A stretch of DNA of 64,000 bases from Candidatus Chloroploca mongolica (GCF_004762035.2 NZ_SIJK02000003.1:62001-126000); one strand, 5' to 3'; positions 32,819 through 41,044 are shown, numbered from the stretch's first letter. The notes: generated from the letters alone by a model not told the origin. Made by a program: numbers and translations.

Positions 32819-33271
32819 ATGAGCGAACAAACAAGCGTAGTCCGCACAGAGCGTGATGGTGTGTTCGAGATGGGCGCGGCATTCGTAGGAGCTGCGGCAC
32901 GCATCGGTCTGACGATCGCTTCGGCACCGCTGGTGCTCTTGCCCCGTGGCTCACGCCGCCGGGTACGTCGGGCGATGGTTGAAGTGGCCCGTGCGGTCGT
33001 TGTGCTCCCCAAAGAACTGGCGAATGTCTCGGAGCGAGTGGTGGATGACATTTTCACCGGTCCGGCTCCGACGTTCAATTTGCCAAATTTGCCAAGCCCT
33101 GACCGGATCGGTGAGCGTGCCCGTGCGTTTACCGAGCGTCTGGCGAAGGCTGCTGATGAGTTTGGGGCCAGTGTCGGTCGTGCGGCTAACCGTGCTGCCG
33201 ATGGCGTCGAGCGCACGGCAGCGAAGGTGGATGAGTGGGTTGAAAAACCCCCGACGACGCCCTCGGCCTGA
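32819..33271 (+). CDS. csmN: Chlorosome envelope protein CsmN (18 kDa type)
   Basis: A 150-residue protein related to CsmM over its first 85 residues (FVGAAARIGLTIASAPLVLLPRGSRRRVRRAMVEVARAVVVLPKEL). It has a longer C-terminal helical part with TERLAKAADEFGASVGRAANRAADGVERTAAKVDEW, an apolipoprotein-like amphipathic pattern. Size and pairing fit the 18-kDa CsmN of Chloroflexus. GGAG precedes the ATG, 33 bp after csmM. It is probably the last gene of the operon, since a terminator-like hairpin lies at 33400. Confidence 0.8.
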   Translation: MSEQTSVVRTERDGVFEMGAAFVGAAARIGLTIASAPLVLLPRGSRRRVRRAMVEVARAVVVLPKELANVSERVVDDIFTGPAPTFNLPNLPSPDRIGERARAFTERLAKAADEFGASVGRAANRAADGVERTAAKVDEWVEKPPTTPSA

Positions 33272-33399
33272 TATGACGATGGTCGTTCCCCTGAGGTGAT
33301 GCTGTTTGCTTACATTGCTGAACAGGCAGCATCACTTCGCGCAGTGAGGAACTAGCCTCGCTGCGTGGTTGGGGCCAGATGACAATGGGCCTGGATTGG

Positions 33400-33425
33400 G
33401 GGCGGCTGGTGAGCCGCCCTTGTTG
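33400..33425 (+). terminator. Terminator-like hairpin after csmN
   Basis: GGGCGGCT (33400-33407), loop GGTG, AGCCGCCC (33412-33419), then TTGTTGT. It is the best terminator candidate in the region. Two weaker stems precede it (AGGTGATGCTG at about 33295 with CAGCATCACTT at about 33328). Confidence 0.6.
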
Positions 33426-33493
33426 TCGTCATGAGCGTCGCGAAGGCTGCGAATCCGTGCATTGATTTTTCAAAATCATGGTATGCTATTGGT

Positions 33494-34672
33494 ATGCAAA
33501 TCATCATTCTAGGTGCCGGTTATGCCGGTTTACGAACCGCGCTCGATCTTGATCAGATGCTCCGTGAGCGTGGACGCGACGACAAGGTTGTTCTGGTTGA
33601 TCAGTTTTCGTACCATCAAATAGTACAGATTCTGCATCTTACGGCTACCGACAGATCGCCTCAAGAAAAGGCGATCTATGAGCTCACTCCATTGTTGCGC
33701 ACGACGAGCGTTGAGTTCGTGCAGGGCCATGTCAAGCTCGTCGTGCCTGATCAGCGTGAGGTGCAGTTTGATGATGGACGGGTCTTGCCGTATGATCGAC
33801 TAGTCCTTGCGCTGGGGGCCGAGACTGATTTTCGTGATGTGCCCGGGGCGCGTGAGCATACGCTTCCCCTGCGTACCTATCAGCACGCAGTGCGCCTTCG
33901 TGACCATCTGATTGCTCAGTTCGAGGCGGCCGCTCGTACGAATGATCCGGTGGAGCAGCGGATCTTGATGACGACGGCTGTGGTTGGCGGTGGCTATACC
34001 GGGTGCCAATTTTCGGGTGAACTCGCCGGCTGGGTGAGTGAGCTTTGTCAACGAACAGGGGCACCACGCGGGCAGGCGCGCATTGCGCTGCTGCACCGTA
34101 ATCCTCGTTTGCTCGAGCATTTTGAGCGTTCTTCCTCGCTTGAGGCTGCGCGAGTGCTCGATCAGTTGGGGGTAAGCATTTACCTTGATACCAGTGTGAC
34201 CAGTGTTGAGCCGCGTTTGTTGCGGGTCAATGATGGGCGTATCTTGCGTGCAGCCACCCTGGTCTGGGCTGGAGGCATTCGTGCCCCGGCGCTATTCGCG
34301 AACTCGGGGTTTGTTGTTGATGAAATTGGGCGGGTTCTGGTTGATCGGTATATGCGGGTTCACGACCAGGCGCTGGTCTTTGCTATGGGCGATTGTGCCG
34401 CGATTCCCGATGGTTCGGGTAGCATGGTGCCGTCTACGGCAAGTTATGCGATGCGCCAGGGTGAGCATATGGCCGAGTCCTTGCTTGCCGAGGTGATGGG
34501 ACGAGCCCCCCGTTCCTATGAGCCGCTCAAACTTGGTGAACTGGTCTCGTTGGGTCCCAAAGATGCTGTTGGTAGCCCCCTCGGTCTTCCCGCTAGAGGC
34601 TACCCGCTTATTCTGCTCAAAAAAGGAATTGAGCAGTATTACCGTGCGTCGATTGAGAGTCCGTCGTTGTGA
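33494..34672 (+). CDS. Type II NADH dehydrogenase-like FAD-dependent oxidoreductase
   Basis: A 392-residue flavoprotein of the NDH-2/sulfide:quinone reductase superfamily. FAD is bound by IIILGAGYAGLRTA (start) and VFAMGDCAAIPDG (about residue 300). NAD(P)H is bound by AVVGGGYTGCQFSGELA (about 165-181). VWAGGIRAPAL is also typical of NDH-2. There is no C-terminal membrane helix beyond the amphipathic YPLILLKKGIEQYYRA. NDH-2 passes electrons from NADH to quinone. Next to csm genes, a role in the redox control that quenches chlorosomes in air is attractive but inferred. Confidence 0.85.
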   Translation: MQIIILGAGYAGLRTALDLDQMLRERGRDDKVVLVDQFSYHQIVQILHLTATDRSPQEKAIYELTPLLRTTSVEFVQGHVKLVVPDQREVQFDDGRVLPYDRLVLALGAETDFRDVPGAREHTLPLRTYQHAVRLRDHLIAQFEAAARTNDPVEQRILMTTAVVGGGYTGCQFSGELAGWVSELCQRTGAPRGQARIALLHRNPRLLEHFERSSSLEAARVLDQLGVSIYLDTSVTSVEPRLLRVNDGRILRAATLVWAGGIRAPALFANSGFVVDEIGRVLVDRYMRVHDQALVFAMGDCAAIPDGSGSMVPSTASYAMRQGEHMAESLLAEVMGRAPRSYEPLKLGELVSLGPKDAVGSPLGLPARGYPLILLKKGIEQYYRASIESPSL

Positions 34673-34684
34673 GGAGTTTTGGCT

Positions 34685-35170
34685 ATGATTGTGCAAGAAG
34701 AGTGGGTCTCGATTACGACAACACCAGATGTTGTTGAACGCCATTTGACCGAGCCAGCCTTGATGGCGCAGTGGCGTTCACCGCTGGTGCAACTTCAACC
34801 TATTGAGGGTGACTTGATGAGTCTCGGCAGTGTCCACAAGATGCGCCTGGTCTCATTGGGGTTGGCAGGGTCTGATTATACTGTGGTCGAACGTGACCGT
34901 GAACATATTTTGATGAAGATCAATGGCCTCTGGGAAGGTCAAGAGTTGTGGCGCTGGTTTGCCGATGGCTCGCGGGTGGTGGTGCAGAACCGGGTTGAAT
35001 ATGAAGTGGCGAATGAGGGCCTGCGGGTGTTTGTGCTGGGCCTGGGGCGCTTCGTGGCGGATCTGGATATGCGGGTGCAACTCTTCCGCCTCCGTGAGTT
35101 GATCGAAGGGCCGGCCTCTGGACGTTCGTCAGATGGGCGTGGCCCCCAGCGGATTGTGGTTGAGGAATAA
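34685..35170 (+). CDS. SRPBCC (START-like) ligand-binding protein
   Basis: A 161-residue protein with the helix-grip pattern of the SRPBCC/polyketide cyclase superfamily: VSITTTPDVVERHLTEPALMAQWRSPLV at the start, then beta strands (HKMRLVSLGLAGSDYTVVERDREHILMKI, GSRVVVQNRVEYEVA) and a long C-terminal helix (GRFVADLDMRVQLFRLREL). GAGGAG precedes the ATG, 12 bp after the flavoprotein stop, so the two are cotranscribed. It may bind a hydrophobic molecule such as a lipid or pigment; the ligand is unknown. Confidence 0.75.
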   Translation: MIVQEEWVSITTTPDVVERHLTEPALMAQWRSPLVQLQPIEGDLMSLGSVHKMRLVSLGLAGSDYTVVERDREHILMKINGLWEGQELWRWFADGSRVVVQNRVEYEVANEGLRVFVLGLGRFVADLDMRVQLFRLRELIEGPASGRSSDGRGPQRIVVEE

Positions 35171-35356
35171 CGTGTCGCGAGGCTCGCTTGACGGGGCAGT
35201 GGCTGAGTCCAGTGCCCCGTTTGTTATGCCCTGAGGCGTTGGGTAAGGTTGTCTTTCTGTAACAGCTTTTCAACTATTCTACTACACCAGAACATGCTAG
35301 GATGACGGCATATGTTGTGGGCTTGTGAGACGATCCTCGTCAGGAAAGGTAGCGGC

Positions 35357-35629
35357 ATGGCACAGCAACAGCGCCGTTTTAGTACACGTGATGAAGTCTA
35401 TTTGAATAGTCCAGGCTTTGAGAGTTTTATCGTGGCCGGGATGGTCTTTGCGGCTCTTTTTACGGCCATCTTTATCTATAGCATCAAAGCCCATGCCGAG
35501 TGGATGGTCTGGCCTGGGATTGCTATTGCTGGCGCAGCTTGCCTTGGAACCCTCAAGTTCCTGCAACGTCGCGAATATCAGCGTAAACTGGCTGAGCTTG
35601 AGTCTGAACAGGAGCAGTTGCAGCACTAA
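35357..35629 (+). CDS. Small two-helix membrane protein
   Basis: A 90-residue protein. AGGAAAGG precedes the ATG at 35357. Two membrane helices are predicted (SFIVAGMVFAALFTAIFIYSI and MVWPGIAIAGAACLGTLKFL), followed by a charged helix (YQRKLAELESEQEQL) that could form a coiled coil. There are no known motifs. It lies alone between the SRPBCC gene and a palindromic repeat. Confidence 0.65.
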   Translation: MAQQQRRFSTRDEVYLNSPGFESFIVAGMVFAALFTAIFIYSIKAHAEWMVWPGIAIAGAACLGTLKFLQRREYQRKLAELESEQEQLQH

Positions 35630-35632
35630 GGA

Positions 35633-35702
35633 TTGACGCAAAGGCGCAAAGGTTTGATGCAACTCTATGCGTACCTTTGCGCTTTTGTGTTGTTGCGTCA
35701 AA
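35633..35702. repeat. Imperfect palindrome with GCGCAAAGG arms
   Basis: TTGACGCAA...GGCGCAAAGGT (35633-35653) faces ACCTTTGCGC...TTGCGTCAA (35673-35702). It starts 3 bp after the stop of the small membrane protein and may end its transcript. Its sequence style (CGCAAAGGCGCAAAGG) recurs as dispersed repeats in many Chloroflexota and cyanobacterial genomes. Confidence 0.6.
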
Positions 35703-35731
35703 CAACCCGTTTGATCTGCAACGTATGGTGG

Positions 35732-36502
35732 CTAGCTGCGGATGGTGCGTTGGAACATCGAGAGGGCTAGCCAGGTACCGAGGATGGCAAAGAGCGTGAC
35801 TACGGCGATGCTGAGGGTCAGCGGCAGGGTTGCGGTTGTGCCAAAGGCAAGGGTGCGGATAGCGTCGATCAGGTAGGTCGTTGGATTGAGCAAGACAATG
35901 GCTTGCATCCAGCCTGGCAAGACGGCAAGGGGATAGAGCGCGTTCGAGGCAAAGAGCAAGGGCAGGTTGAAGAGAAAGATCATGCCATGGTAGCCCGCAA
36001 TCGAACGTGAAACTGCAGCAACGGCGAGCGCAATGCCGCTGAAGCCCAGCGCAAAGAGCCCGAGCAGGATCAGTGAGACGAGCCACCCGGCGGGGTTGAG
36101 CGCGAGACGTGCGCCCATCAAGATCCCAACCACCAACATGAGCACAGCCTGAAAGAGGGCTTTGGTTGCGGTACTCGTTGCACTGCCGAGCAAGATGCTG
36201 AGGCGCGGGATCGGGGCAGCGAGATACTCCTTCAGAATGCCACGCAGCCGTTCGTCGAGCATCACCATGCCCCCACCGACCGCCCCGCCGAGCACACTCA
36301 GCGCCAGAATGCCCGGCAGGATGTAGGACATATAATCGCGACCCTCAATCTCGCTGATCAGTCCACGCATGCCTACCCCAAAGAGGACGACCCAGAGTAC
36401 GGACTGCAAGGCGAGCCCGAGCAGTTCCTCGCGGTTGCGGAGGAACTTGACCATGTGCTTGTTCCAGATGACATAGGTTGCGTACATAGTGTGGTCTTTC
36501 AA
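35732..36502 (-). CDS. ABC-2 type permease (drug/daunorubicin exporter family)
   Basis: A 256-residue membrane protein with six predicted helices and the ABC-2 signature region (YMSYILPGILALSVLGGAVGGGMVMLDERLRGILKEYLAAPIPRLSILLGSAT). Such subunits pair with DrrA-like ATPases to export drugs or lipids. Its start overlaps the ATPase stop by 4 nt, so the genes are translationally coupled. It is the last gene of the PadR-ATPase-permease operon. Confidence 0.9.
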   Translation of the reverse strand: MKDHTMYATYVIWNKHMVKFLRNREELLGLALQSVLWVVLFGVGMRGLISEIEGRDYMSYILPGILALSVLGGAVGGGMVMLDERLRGILKEYLAAPIPRLSILLGSATSTATKALFQAVLMLVVGILMGARLALNPAGWLVSLILLGLFALGFSGIALAVAAVSRSIAGYHGMIFLFNLPLLFASNALYPLAVLPGWMQAIVLLNPTTYLIDAIRTLAFGTTATLPLTLSIAVVTLFAILGTWLALSMFQRTIRS

Positions 36503-37446
36503 TCGCGCAGGGCATTGCCCGTATGGTGGAGGAACACGTCGCCCAGCGAGGGCCGGGCGACGGTGACATCATCGATCTGAAAATGATTGGCACCTGCGCT
36601 CGCCACGATTTCGGCGAGACGACGACTGCCACTATCGACATAGACCAGCACAAATTCGCCCAGAGTGTCAAGGTCAACCCGGATCACAAAAGGCACGCTC
36701 TTCAGGTGGGCAACAAACTGATCTCGTTCGCCCTGCCCCCGTACCCTGATCACATCGGCGCCCAGGTTACTCACGAGCGTAGCGGGCGCATCTTCAACTA
36801 CCAGTCGCCCCTTGTCAACGATGCCGACCCGTGCCGCCAGTGCTTCGGCCTCGTCCATATAGTGGGTCGTGAGCAAGAGGGTCAGATCGCGGGTCTGATT
36901 CAGGTCGCGAATATAATTCCAGATGCCAACGCGGTTCTGTGGATCGAGACCCTGGGTTGGTTCATCGAGAAAGAGGATCTCAGGATCGGTCATCAGGCCA
37001 CGGGCGAGTTCGAGGCGGCGCTTCATCCCCCCTGAGTACGTGCGGACACGGCGGTCAATGGCATCAGTGAGTTGCACCAACTCAACCAGTTCGCTGATGC
37101 GGCGCTGGCGTACGGCGGTTGGTTGGCGGTAGAGCCGTCCGTGGATATCAAGAACTTCGCGACCGGTGAGATCCTGATCCACCACAATATCTTGAAAGGT
37201 CACCCCGATCCGTGTGCGTACCTGGTTGGCCGCGCGCACAACATCATACCCAGCAACAGAGGCAGAGCCAGCCGTTGGGACAATGAGCGTCGTCAGCATG
37301 TTGATCGTCGTTGTTTTGCCGGCCCCATTTGGCCCGAGCATCGCATAGATGCTGCCGCGGGGCACCGCCAGATCAATCCCAGCCACCGCTGTCAGATCAC
37401 CATAGCGCTTGACAAGTCCGTGGGCTTCAATCGCAAATGTTGTCAT
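36499..37446 (-). CDS. ABC transporter ATPase, DrrA family
   Basis: A 315-residue ATPase. Walker A is GPNGAGKTT, the signature is YSGGMKRRLELARGL and Walker B is ILFLDEPTQGLDP; the switch His is in LTTHYMDEAEAL. The C-terminal 80 residues form the extra domain typical of DrrA-type exporters (LVVEDAPATLVSNLGADVIRV). It forms the export complex with the overlapping permease and is preceded by a PadR regulator, a usual arrangement for inducible multidrug efflux. Confidence 0.92.
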   Translation of the reverse strand: MTTFAIEAHGLVKRYGDLTAVAGIDLAVPRGSIYAMLGPNGAGKTTTINMLTTLIVPTAGSASVAGYDVVRAANQVRTRIGVTFQDIVVDQDLTGREVLDIHGRLYRQPTAVRQRRISELVELVQLTDAIDRRVRTYSGGMKRRLELARGLMTDPEILFLDEPTQGLDPQNRVGIWNYIRDLNQTRDLTLLLTTHYMDEAEALAARVGIVDKGRLVVEDAPATLVSNLGADVIRVRGQGERDQFVAHLKSVPFVIRVDLDTLGEFVLVYVDSGSRRLAEIVASAGANHFQIDDVTVARPSLGDVFLHHTGNALRD

Positions 37447-37471
37447 AGGGTTCGTAGTATGTTGGAGCTAG

Positions 37472-37993
37472 CTAGGTGAGCTGCTCTTCGATCCAAGCAA
37501 GTTCAGCCGCAACGTGGATCAGATGATGGCGGATGATGGCAAGATGATCGGCGGGGAGGATCGTCTCAAGGCTTTTGAGTTTCTGCTGATGGGCCAGGAT
37601 ATTCTGGCGGCGTGTTTCAAGCAAGGTACGCACCTCGGCAGGGGGGAGATGATGGTGAAAGATCAGGCCAATATCATTGGCATAGGTTGGAGGGGTATAG
37701 GTGGCAAGATTGGTGCGTAGCAGGGCTTGAAAATGGGTTTCACCGGCGGGGGTAATGCGATACACGCGTCGTTCGGGGCGGTTGCCGGTGCGCTCGGTCT
37801 CTTCGGTAACATACCCTTCGTGGCGCAGACGCTCAAGCAGATAGTAGGCTGTTGAACGTTTGAGGTCAACACAGAACGCCATCTGCTCGTCAATAAACTC
37901 GTTGATCTGGTAGCCGTGCATCTCTTGACGGCGCAGGAGACCAAGGAGCAAAAGCTGGCGTTCGCTGTGATCTGGCATTCGTCTGGCCTGCAC
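37472..37993 (-). CDS. PadR-family transcriptional regulator
   Basis: A protein of about 170 residues; GTG 37993 or ATG 37978 are the candidate starts. The PadR winged helix is visible: LLLLGLLRRQEMHGYQINEFI, STAYYLLERLRHEGYV and the wing ETERTGNRPERRVYRITPAGETHF. The C-terminal part (VRTLLETRRQNILAHQQKLKSLE) is the long dimerisation helix. It probably represses its own promoter at 38023-38051 and the ABC genes behind it until a drug-like ligand binds. Confidence 0.9.
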   Translation of the reverse strand: MQARRMPDHSERQLLLLGLLRRQEMHGYQINEFIDEQMAFCVDLKRSTAYYLLERLRHEGYVTEETERTGNRPERRVYRITPAGETHFQALLRTNLATYTPPTYANDIGLIFHHHLPPAEVRTLLETRRQNILAHQQKLKSLETILPADHLAIIRHHLIHVAAELAWIEEQLT

Positions 37994-38022
37994 TGGTTGG
38001 CTAACCGAAATAGTCAGATTTG

Positions 38023-38051
38023 AGTATAACGAAAAAAGATCGCGCTGTCAA
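38023..38051 (-). promoter_or_regulatory. Promoter of the padR-ABC operon
   Basis: On the minus strand TTGACA (complement of 38046-38051) and TATACT (complement of 38023-38028) are exactly 17 bp apart. An imperfect palindrome (GGTTAGCCAACC, about 37995-38006) downstream could be the PadR operator. Confidence 0.75.
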
Positions 38052-38097
38052 ATCTCACCTCGTGAGTACGTGTTCCCATGTGGGGTGACCGGCAAGC

Positions 38098-38158
38098 CTG
38101 GGAGCGAGGGCGTCCCGCCCTTGGAATGCTTTCGAGGGCGGGACACCCTCGCTCCCAG
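38098..38158. repeat. Palindrome type B, 24-bp arms
   Basis: The arm 38098-38121 (CTGGGAGCGAGGGCGTCCCG...) is matched at 23 of 24 positions by the inverse arm 38135-38158, with a 13-nt loop. Confidence 0.85.
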
Positions 38159-38197
38159 GAGAAGTGTGAACAGTTACCCTCGTGAGTGGGTGTCACA

Positions 38198-38249
38198 GGA
38201 GTCCCGACTTCAGGCGGCTGAGCTAGAAGCCGACTGAAGTCGGCACTCC
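38198..38249. repeat. Dispersed palindrome type A, second copy
   Basis: GGAGTCCCGACTTCAG (38198-38213) and CTGAAGTCGGCACTCC (38234-38249) repeat the element at 17290-17341. Only one arm base and the loop differ. Confidence 0.85.
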
Positions 38250-38263
38250 GAGAGGATGTGCGC

Positions 38264-38692
38264 TCATGGTTGCACAAAGATCTGATACGACCCATTGCGG
38301 GCCGCAGCGGCATTGACGGTATAGCGCAACTGGCCGCGTTCATTGGTACGGACAGAGCCGGAGCGCGTGACTTGGAGATCGGGGCGGGCGGCGACGGCGA
38401 AGACAACCGATCCTTCGGGTTGGAGCAGGGACAGGGTCAGATCGCCCGACTCGACACCAACGATGACGATCACCTGTAATTCCGTTGCGGGCAGGCCCAC
38501 ATCAAGGGTTCGTTCTTGCTGCCCTTCCGCACCGACAAAGGTTGTCAAGAGATTGCCACTGCCATCTTGCAAGTCAATCATCGTTGTTTCACCACTGATC
38601 AAGAGGCATCCAGTCAACAGGAGCAGCGCGACAGTTGTGGCGAGCCGGTGCAACCAGGTGAAGTACCGGAGGGAGCGGCGTTGTTTAGCCAT
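38264..38692 (-). CDS. Small lipoprotein
   Basis: A 142-residue exported protein. The N-terminus is basic then hydrophobic and ends in a lipobox (TTVALLLLTGC), so it should be anchored to the membrane as a lipoprotein. The mature part is beta-rich (MIDLQDGSGNLLTTFVGAE, LQVIVIVGVESGDLTLSLLQPEGSVVFAVAAR), like a small Ig or pre-peptidase C-terminal domain. The start at 38692 overlaps the zinc-ribbon gene by 8 nt, so they are coupled. The function is unknown. Confidence 0.7.
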   Translation of the reverse strand: MAKQRRSLRYFTWLHRLATTVALLLLTGCLLISGETTMIDLQDGSGNLLTTFVGAEGQQERTLDVGLPATELQVIVIVGVESGDLTLSLLQPEGSVVFAVAARPDLQVTRSGSVRTNERGQLRYTVNAAAARNGSYQIFVQP

Positions 38693-38888
38693 ACGACTCG
38701 GGCCGATAATCAACGTGATAGGTTTCAGCCTCGGGCACCGGCTCAACCTGGAGGGGGCGACGACGGATGATGCGAAGGCTCGTGCCGCAACGGGGATTCG
38801 CGCAAACGACAAGCGACCCTGGCGTAATATACTTCTGCAGGGCAAGCTTCTGTTTGCAGGTTGGGCATGTGACAAATTCGACGTTCAC
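38685..38888 (-). CDS. Small zinc-ribbon protein
   Basis: A 67-residue protein beginning MNVEFVTCPTCKQKLAL with a second knuckle VVCANPRCGTSL. CPTC and CxxxxC give a four-Cys zinc ribbon. The layout recalls LysW-like carriers, but the C-terminal Glu-Trp-Gly-Glu tail of LysW is absent. It lies 12 bp after ftsY and overlaps the lipoprotein gene by 8 nt. Confidence 0.68.
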   Translation of the reverse strand: MNVEFVTCPTCKQKLALQKYITPGSLVVCANPRCGTSLRIIRRRPLQVEPVPEAETYHVDYRPESYG

Positions 38889-38899
38889 AGCGATCCCTT

Positions 38900-39871
38900 T
38901 CAGGTAAAGAGCGCATCAACAAACGTCTGAGCATCAAAGAGGGCCAAGTCAGACATCTTTTCGCCGGTACCGAGATAACGAATCGGTCGTTCGATATCCT
39001 GCGCAATGGCGAACGCGATCCCCCCCTTGGCGGTACCGTCCATCTTGCTAACGGCCACATCGGTGACCCCGGCAGACTTGAGGAACGCCTTGGCTTGCAA
39101 GACCCCATTTTGGCCGGTTGTCGCATCGATCACGAGCAACACCTCGTGGGGGGCGTCGGGGATCTTGCGAGCAATAATATTGCGCATCTTTTCAAGTTCT
39201 TGCATCAGATTGAACTTGGCTTGCAGACGGCCTGCGGTATCAATGATAAGCACATCAACTTGCTGTTCGAGCGCCGCATCAATCGCCTTAAAGACGACTG
39301 CCGACGAGTCGGCCCCTTGCCCAAGGCTAACGCAGGGCACACCAGCGCGTTCGGCCCATGTCTCAAGTTGTTCAGTGGCGGCAGCGCGAAAGGTATCGCC
39401 TGCGGCTAACAGGATGCTCTTGCCAAAGCGATATTTCATGCGATGGGCGAGCTTGGCGATCAGCGTGGTTTTGCCAGCCCCATTGACGCCAACGACGAGG
39501 ATGACAAATGGTGTGGGTGTCGTGGCGGATTGGGGGCGCACCTGATCCTGGAAGACGCGCACCATCTCGGCCTTGAGCATATCGCGGGCCTCGCTCGCCT
39601 TTTTGGTGCCATAGCGGTTGACGCGGTCTTTGGTACGATTGACGAGATACTGGGTTGTTTCGAGGCCGACATCGCCTTGAATCAACGCTTCTTCCAGTTC
39701 ATCCCAGAGTTCTTCGGTCACCGGATCATCGGTCGCAAACATCTGCGCGATGCGCCCGAAAATCCCCTGACGGGATTTTTCGAGACTCTGTGTAACCTGT
39801 TCCTCTTCAACTTTAGCTTCTTCTTCTGTGCGTGGCGCATCCTGTCCGCGCCCAAATAAGCGTTTGAACAT
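38900..39871 (-). CDS. ftsY: Signal recognition particle receptor FtsY
   Basis: A 323-residue SRP receptor GTPase that docks ribosome-nascent chains at the membrane. After a short acidic A-region (EEEAKVEEEQVTQ) the N domain helices lead to G1 VGVNGAGKTTLIAKLA, the AGDTFRAAATEQLETWA insertion box, G3 IIDTAGRLQ, G4 SKMDGTAKGG and the closing GTGEKMSDLALFDAQTFVDALF. The family usually has 300-500 residues; this is the short-A-domain form. The leftward operon continues with the zinc-ribbon and lipoprotein genes. Confidence 0.95.
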   Translation of the reverse strand: MFKRLFGRGQDAPRTEEEAKVEEEQVTQSLEKSRQGIFGRIAQMFATDDPVTEELWDELEEALIQGDVGLETTQYLVNRTKDRVNRYGTKKASEARDMLKAEMVRVFQDQVRPQSATTPTPFVILVVGVNGAGKTTLIAKLAHRMKYRFGKSILLAAGDTFRAAATEQLETWAERAGVPCVSLGQGADSSAVVFKAIDAALEQQVDVLIIDTAGRLQAKFNLMQELEKMRNIIARKIPDAPHEVLLVIDATTGQNGVLQAKAFLKSAGVTDVAVSKMDGTAKGGIAFAIAQDIERPIRYLGTGEKMSDLALFDAQTFVDALFT

Positions 39872-39968
39872 AGGCTCTGTATTGATCCTTATTGGTAATT
39901 TAAGAACATTCTACAGCAAATTATAGCGCCTTTCAGCGAAGTGTGGGTGGCGAACTTGGAGTCAGAAC

Positions 39969-39997
39969 TTGCCGAGCACGATCCTCTGTGGTACAGT
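39969..39997 (+). promoter_or_regulatory. Promoter of the isoaspartyl peptidase gene
   Basis: TTGCCG (39969-39974) and TACAGT (39992-39997) are 17 bp apart, placing the transcript start near 40004 and leaving a 68-nt leader. Confidence 0.5.
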
Positions 39998-40071
39998 AGG
40001 TTACTTTCCTCGTGCAAGCAAACAACGTGGGCTGATCGCTAGCGGATCAGCGTGAGCGAAGGTTGAGATCT

Positions 40072-40992
40072 ATGCCGATTGCAATGATCGTTCATGGCGG
40101 TGCCTGGGACATCCCGGATGAGCAGGTGGAGGCGCACATTCATGGGTGCCGTGTCGCGCTGGAAGCGGGCCTGAGGATTCTGCGGGCTGGTGGGACAGCA
40201 TTGGAAGCGTGTGAAGCGGCGGTTCGCCTGATGGAAGACGATCCCATTTTTGACGCGGGCACCGGCTCGGTTTTGACCAATGCGGGCACGGTTGAACTAG
40301 ATGCAGCCCTGATGGACGGTCGTTCGCTGCGTTATGGAGCGGTGGCTAATCTAAAGCGCATCCGTAATCCGATCAGCCTGGCACGTCATGTGCTCGAAGG
40401 CCCGGCGACCTTCATTGGTGGTGAAGGGGCCGAGCATTTTGCGGCCAGTTGTGGCATGCCTTTTTGTGACAATGCGGAATTGATTGTCGAGCGTGAAGTG
40501 GCTCTGTGGCAAGCCTGGAAGACGAGTCGTCGTCAGGACGAAGAGAGTACCCTGGTGGCACAGCCCGATCCTGCTGCGGTACATGGTCATGATACCGTGG
40601 GGGCGATTGCGCTTGATAAGAGTGGCAATCTTGTCGCGGCCAATTCAACTGGTGGCACGCCGTTCAAGCTTCCGGGCCGTATTGGTGATACCCCGATGGT
40701 TGGATGTGGTCTGTATGCTGATGCAACGATTGGTGGAGCGGTTTGTACTGGTTGGGGTGAAGGCATTGTCCGCGTGGCGCTGGCCCGCCGTGCAATTGAA
40801 CAACTCGAGCGAGGTGTCCCGCCCCAGACGGCCGCAGAAAGTGCGATGCATACCCTCGCCCGTTATGTGGATGGGGGTCGTGGCGGCTGCATCATCCTGA
40901 CCCCGAGTGGTCAGATTGGCCTGGCCTGGAATACGCGACGGATGGCGTATGCCTACGCAACCGAGGATACTCCGCTTATTGCGGGGGTCTGA
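40072..40992 (+). CDS. Isoaspartyl peptidase / L-asparaginase (Ntn hydrolase)
   Basis: A 306-residue plant-type asparaginase precursor. It splits itself before a Thr, which becomes the catalytic N-terminal nucleophile. The cleavage site is HGHDTVGAIALD (Thr about residue 174). Other landmarks are MIVHGGAWDIP, DAGTGSVLTNAGTVELDAALMDG and NSTGGTPFKLPGRIGDTPMVGCGLYAD. It removes damaged isoaspartyl dipeptides or hydrolyses asparagine. The ATG at 40072 is used; an upstream TTG is less likely. It stands alone, with phosphorylase following after its own promoter. Confidence 0.92.
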   Translation: MPIAMIVHGGAWDIPDEQVEAHIHGCRVALEAGLRILRAGGTALEACEAAVRLMEDDPIFDAGTGSVLTNAGTVELDAALMDGRSLRYGAVANLKRIRNPISLARHVLEGPATFIGGEGAEHFAASCGMPFCDNAELIVEREVALWQAWKTSRRQDEESTLVAQPDPAAVHGHDTVGAIALDKSGNLVAANSTGGTPFKLPGRIGDTPMVGCGLYADATIGGAVCTGWGEGIVRVALARRAIEQLERGVPPQTAAESAMHTLARYVDGGRGGCIILTPSGQIGLAWNTRRMAYAYATEDTPLIAGV

Positions 40993-41015
40993 TCGATTTT
41001 TGCCGTTGATTCGCC

Positions 41016-41044
41016 TAGACAGATAGACGTACAGCGGCTACAAT
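41016..41044 (+). promoter_or_regulatory. Promoter of the glucan phosphorylase gene
   Basis: TAGACA (41016-41021) and TACAAT (41039-41044), 17 bp apart, each with five of six consensus bases. Confidence 0.65.

Noticed and set aside
20361..33271. 'Csm' genes as a type III CRISPR system
   Set aside because: Here csm means chlorosome. No Cas10, Cas6 or spacer-repeat array is present.
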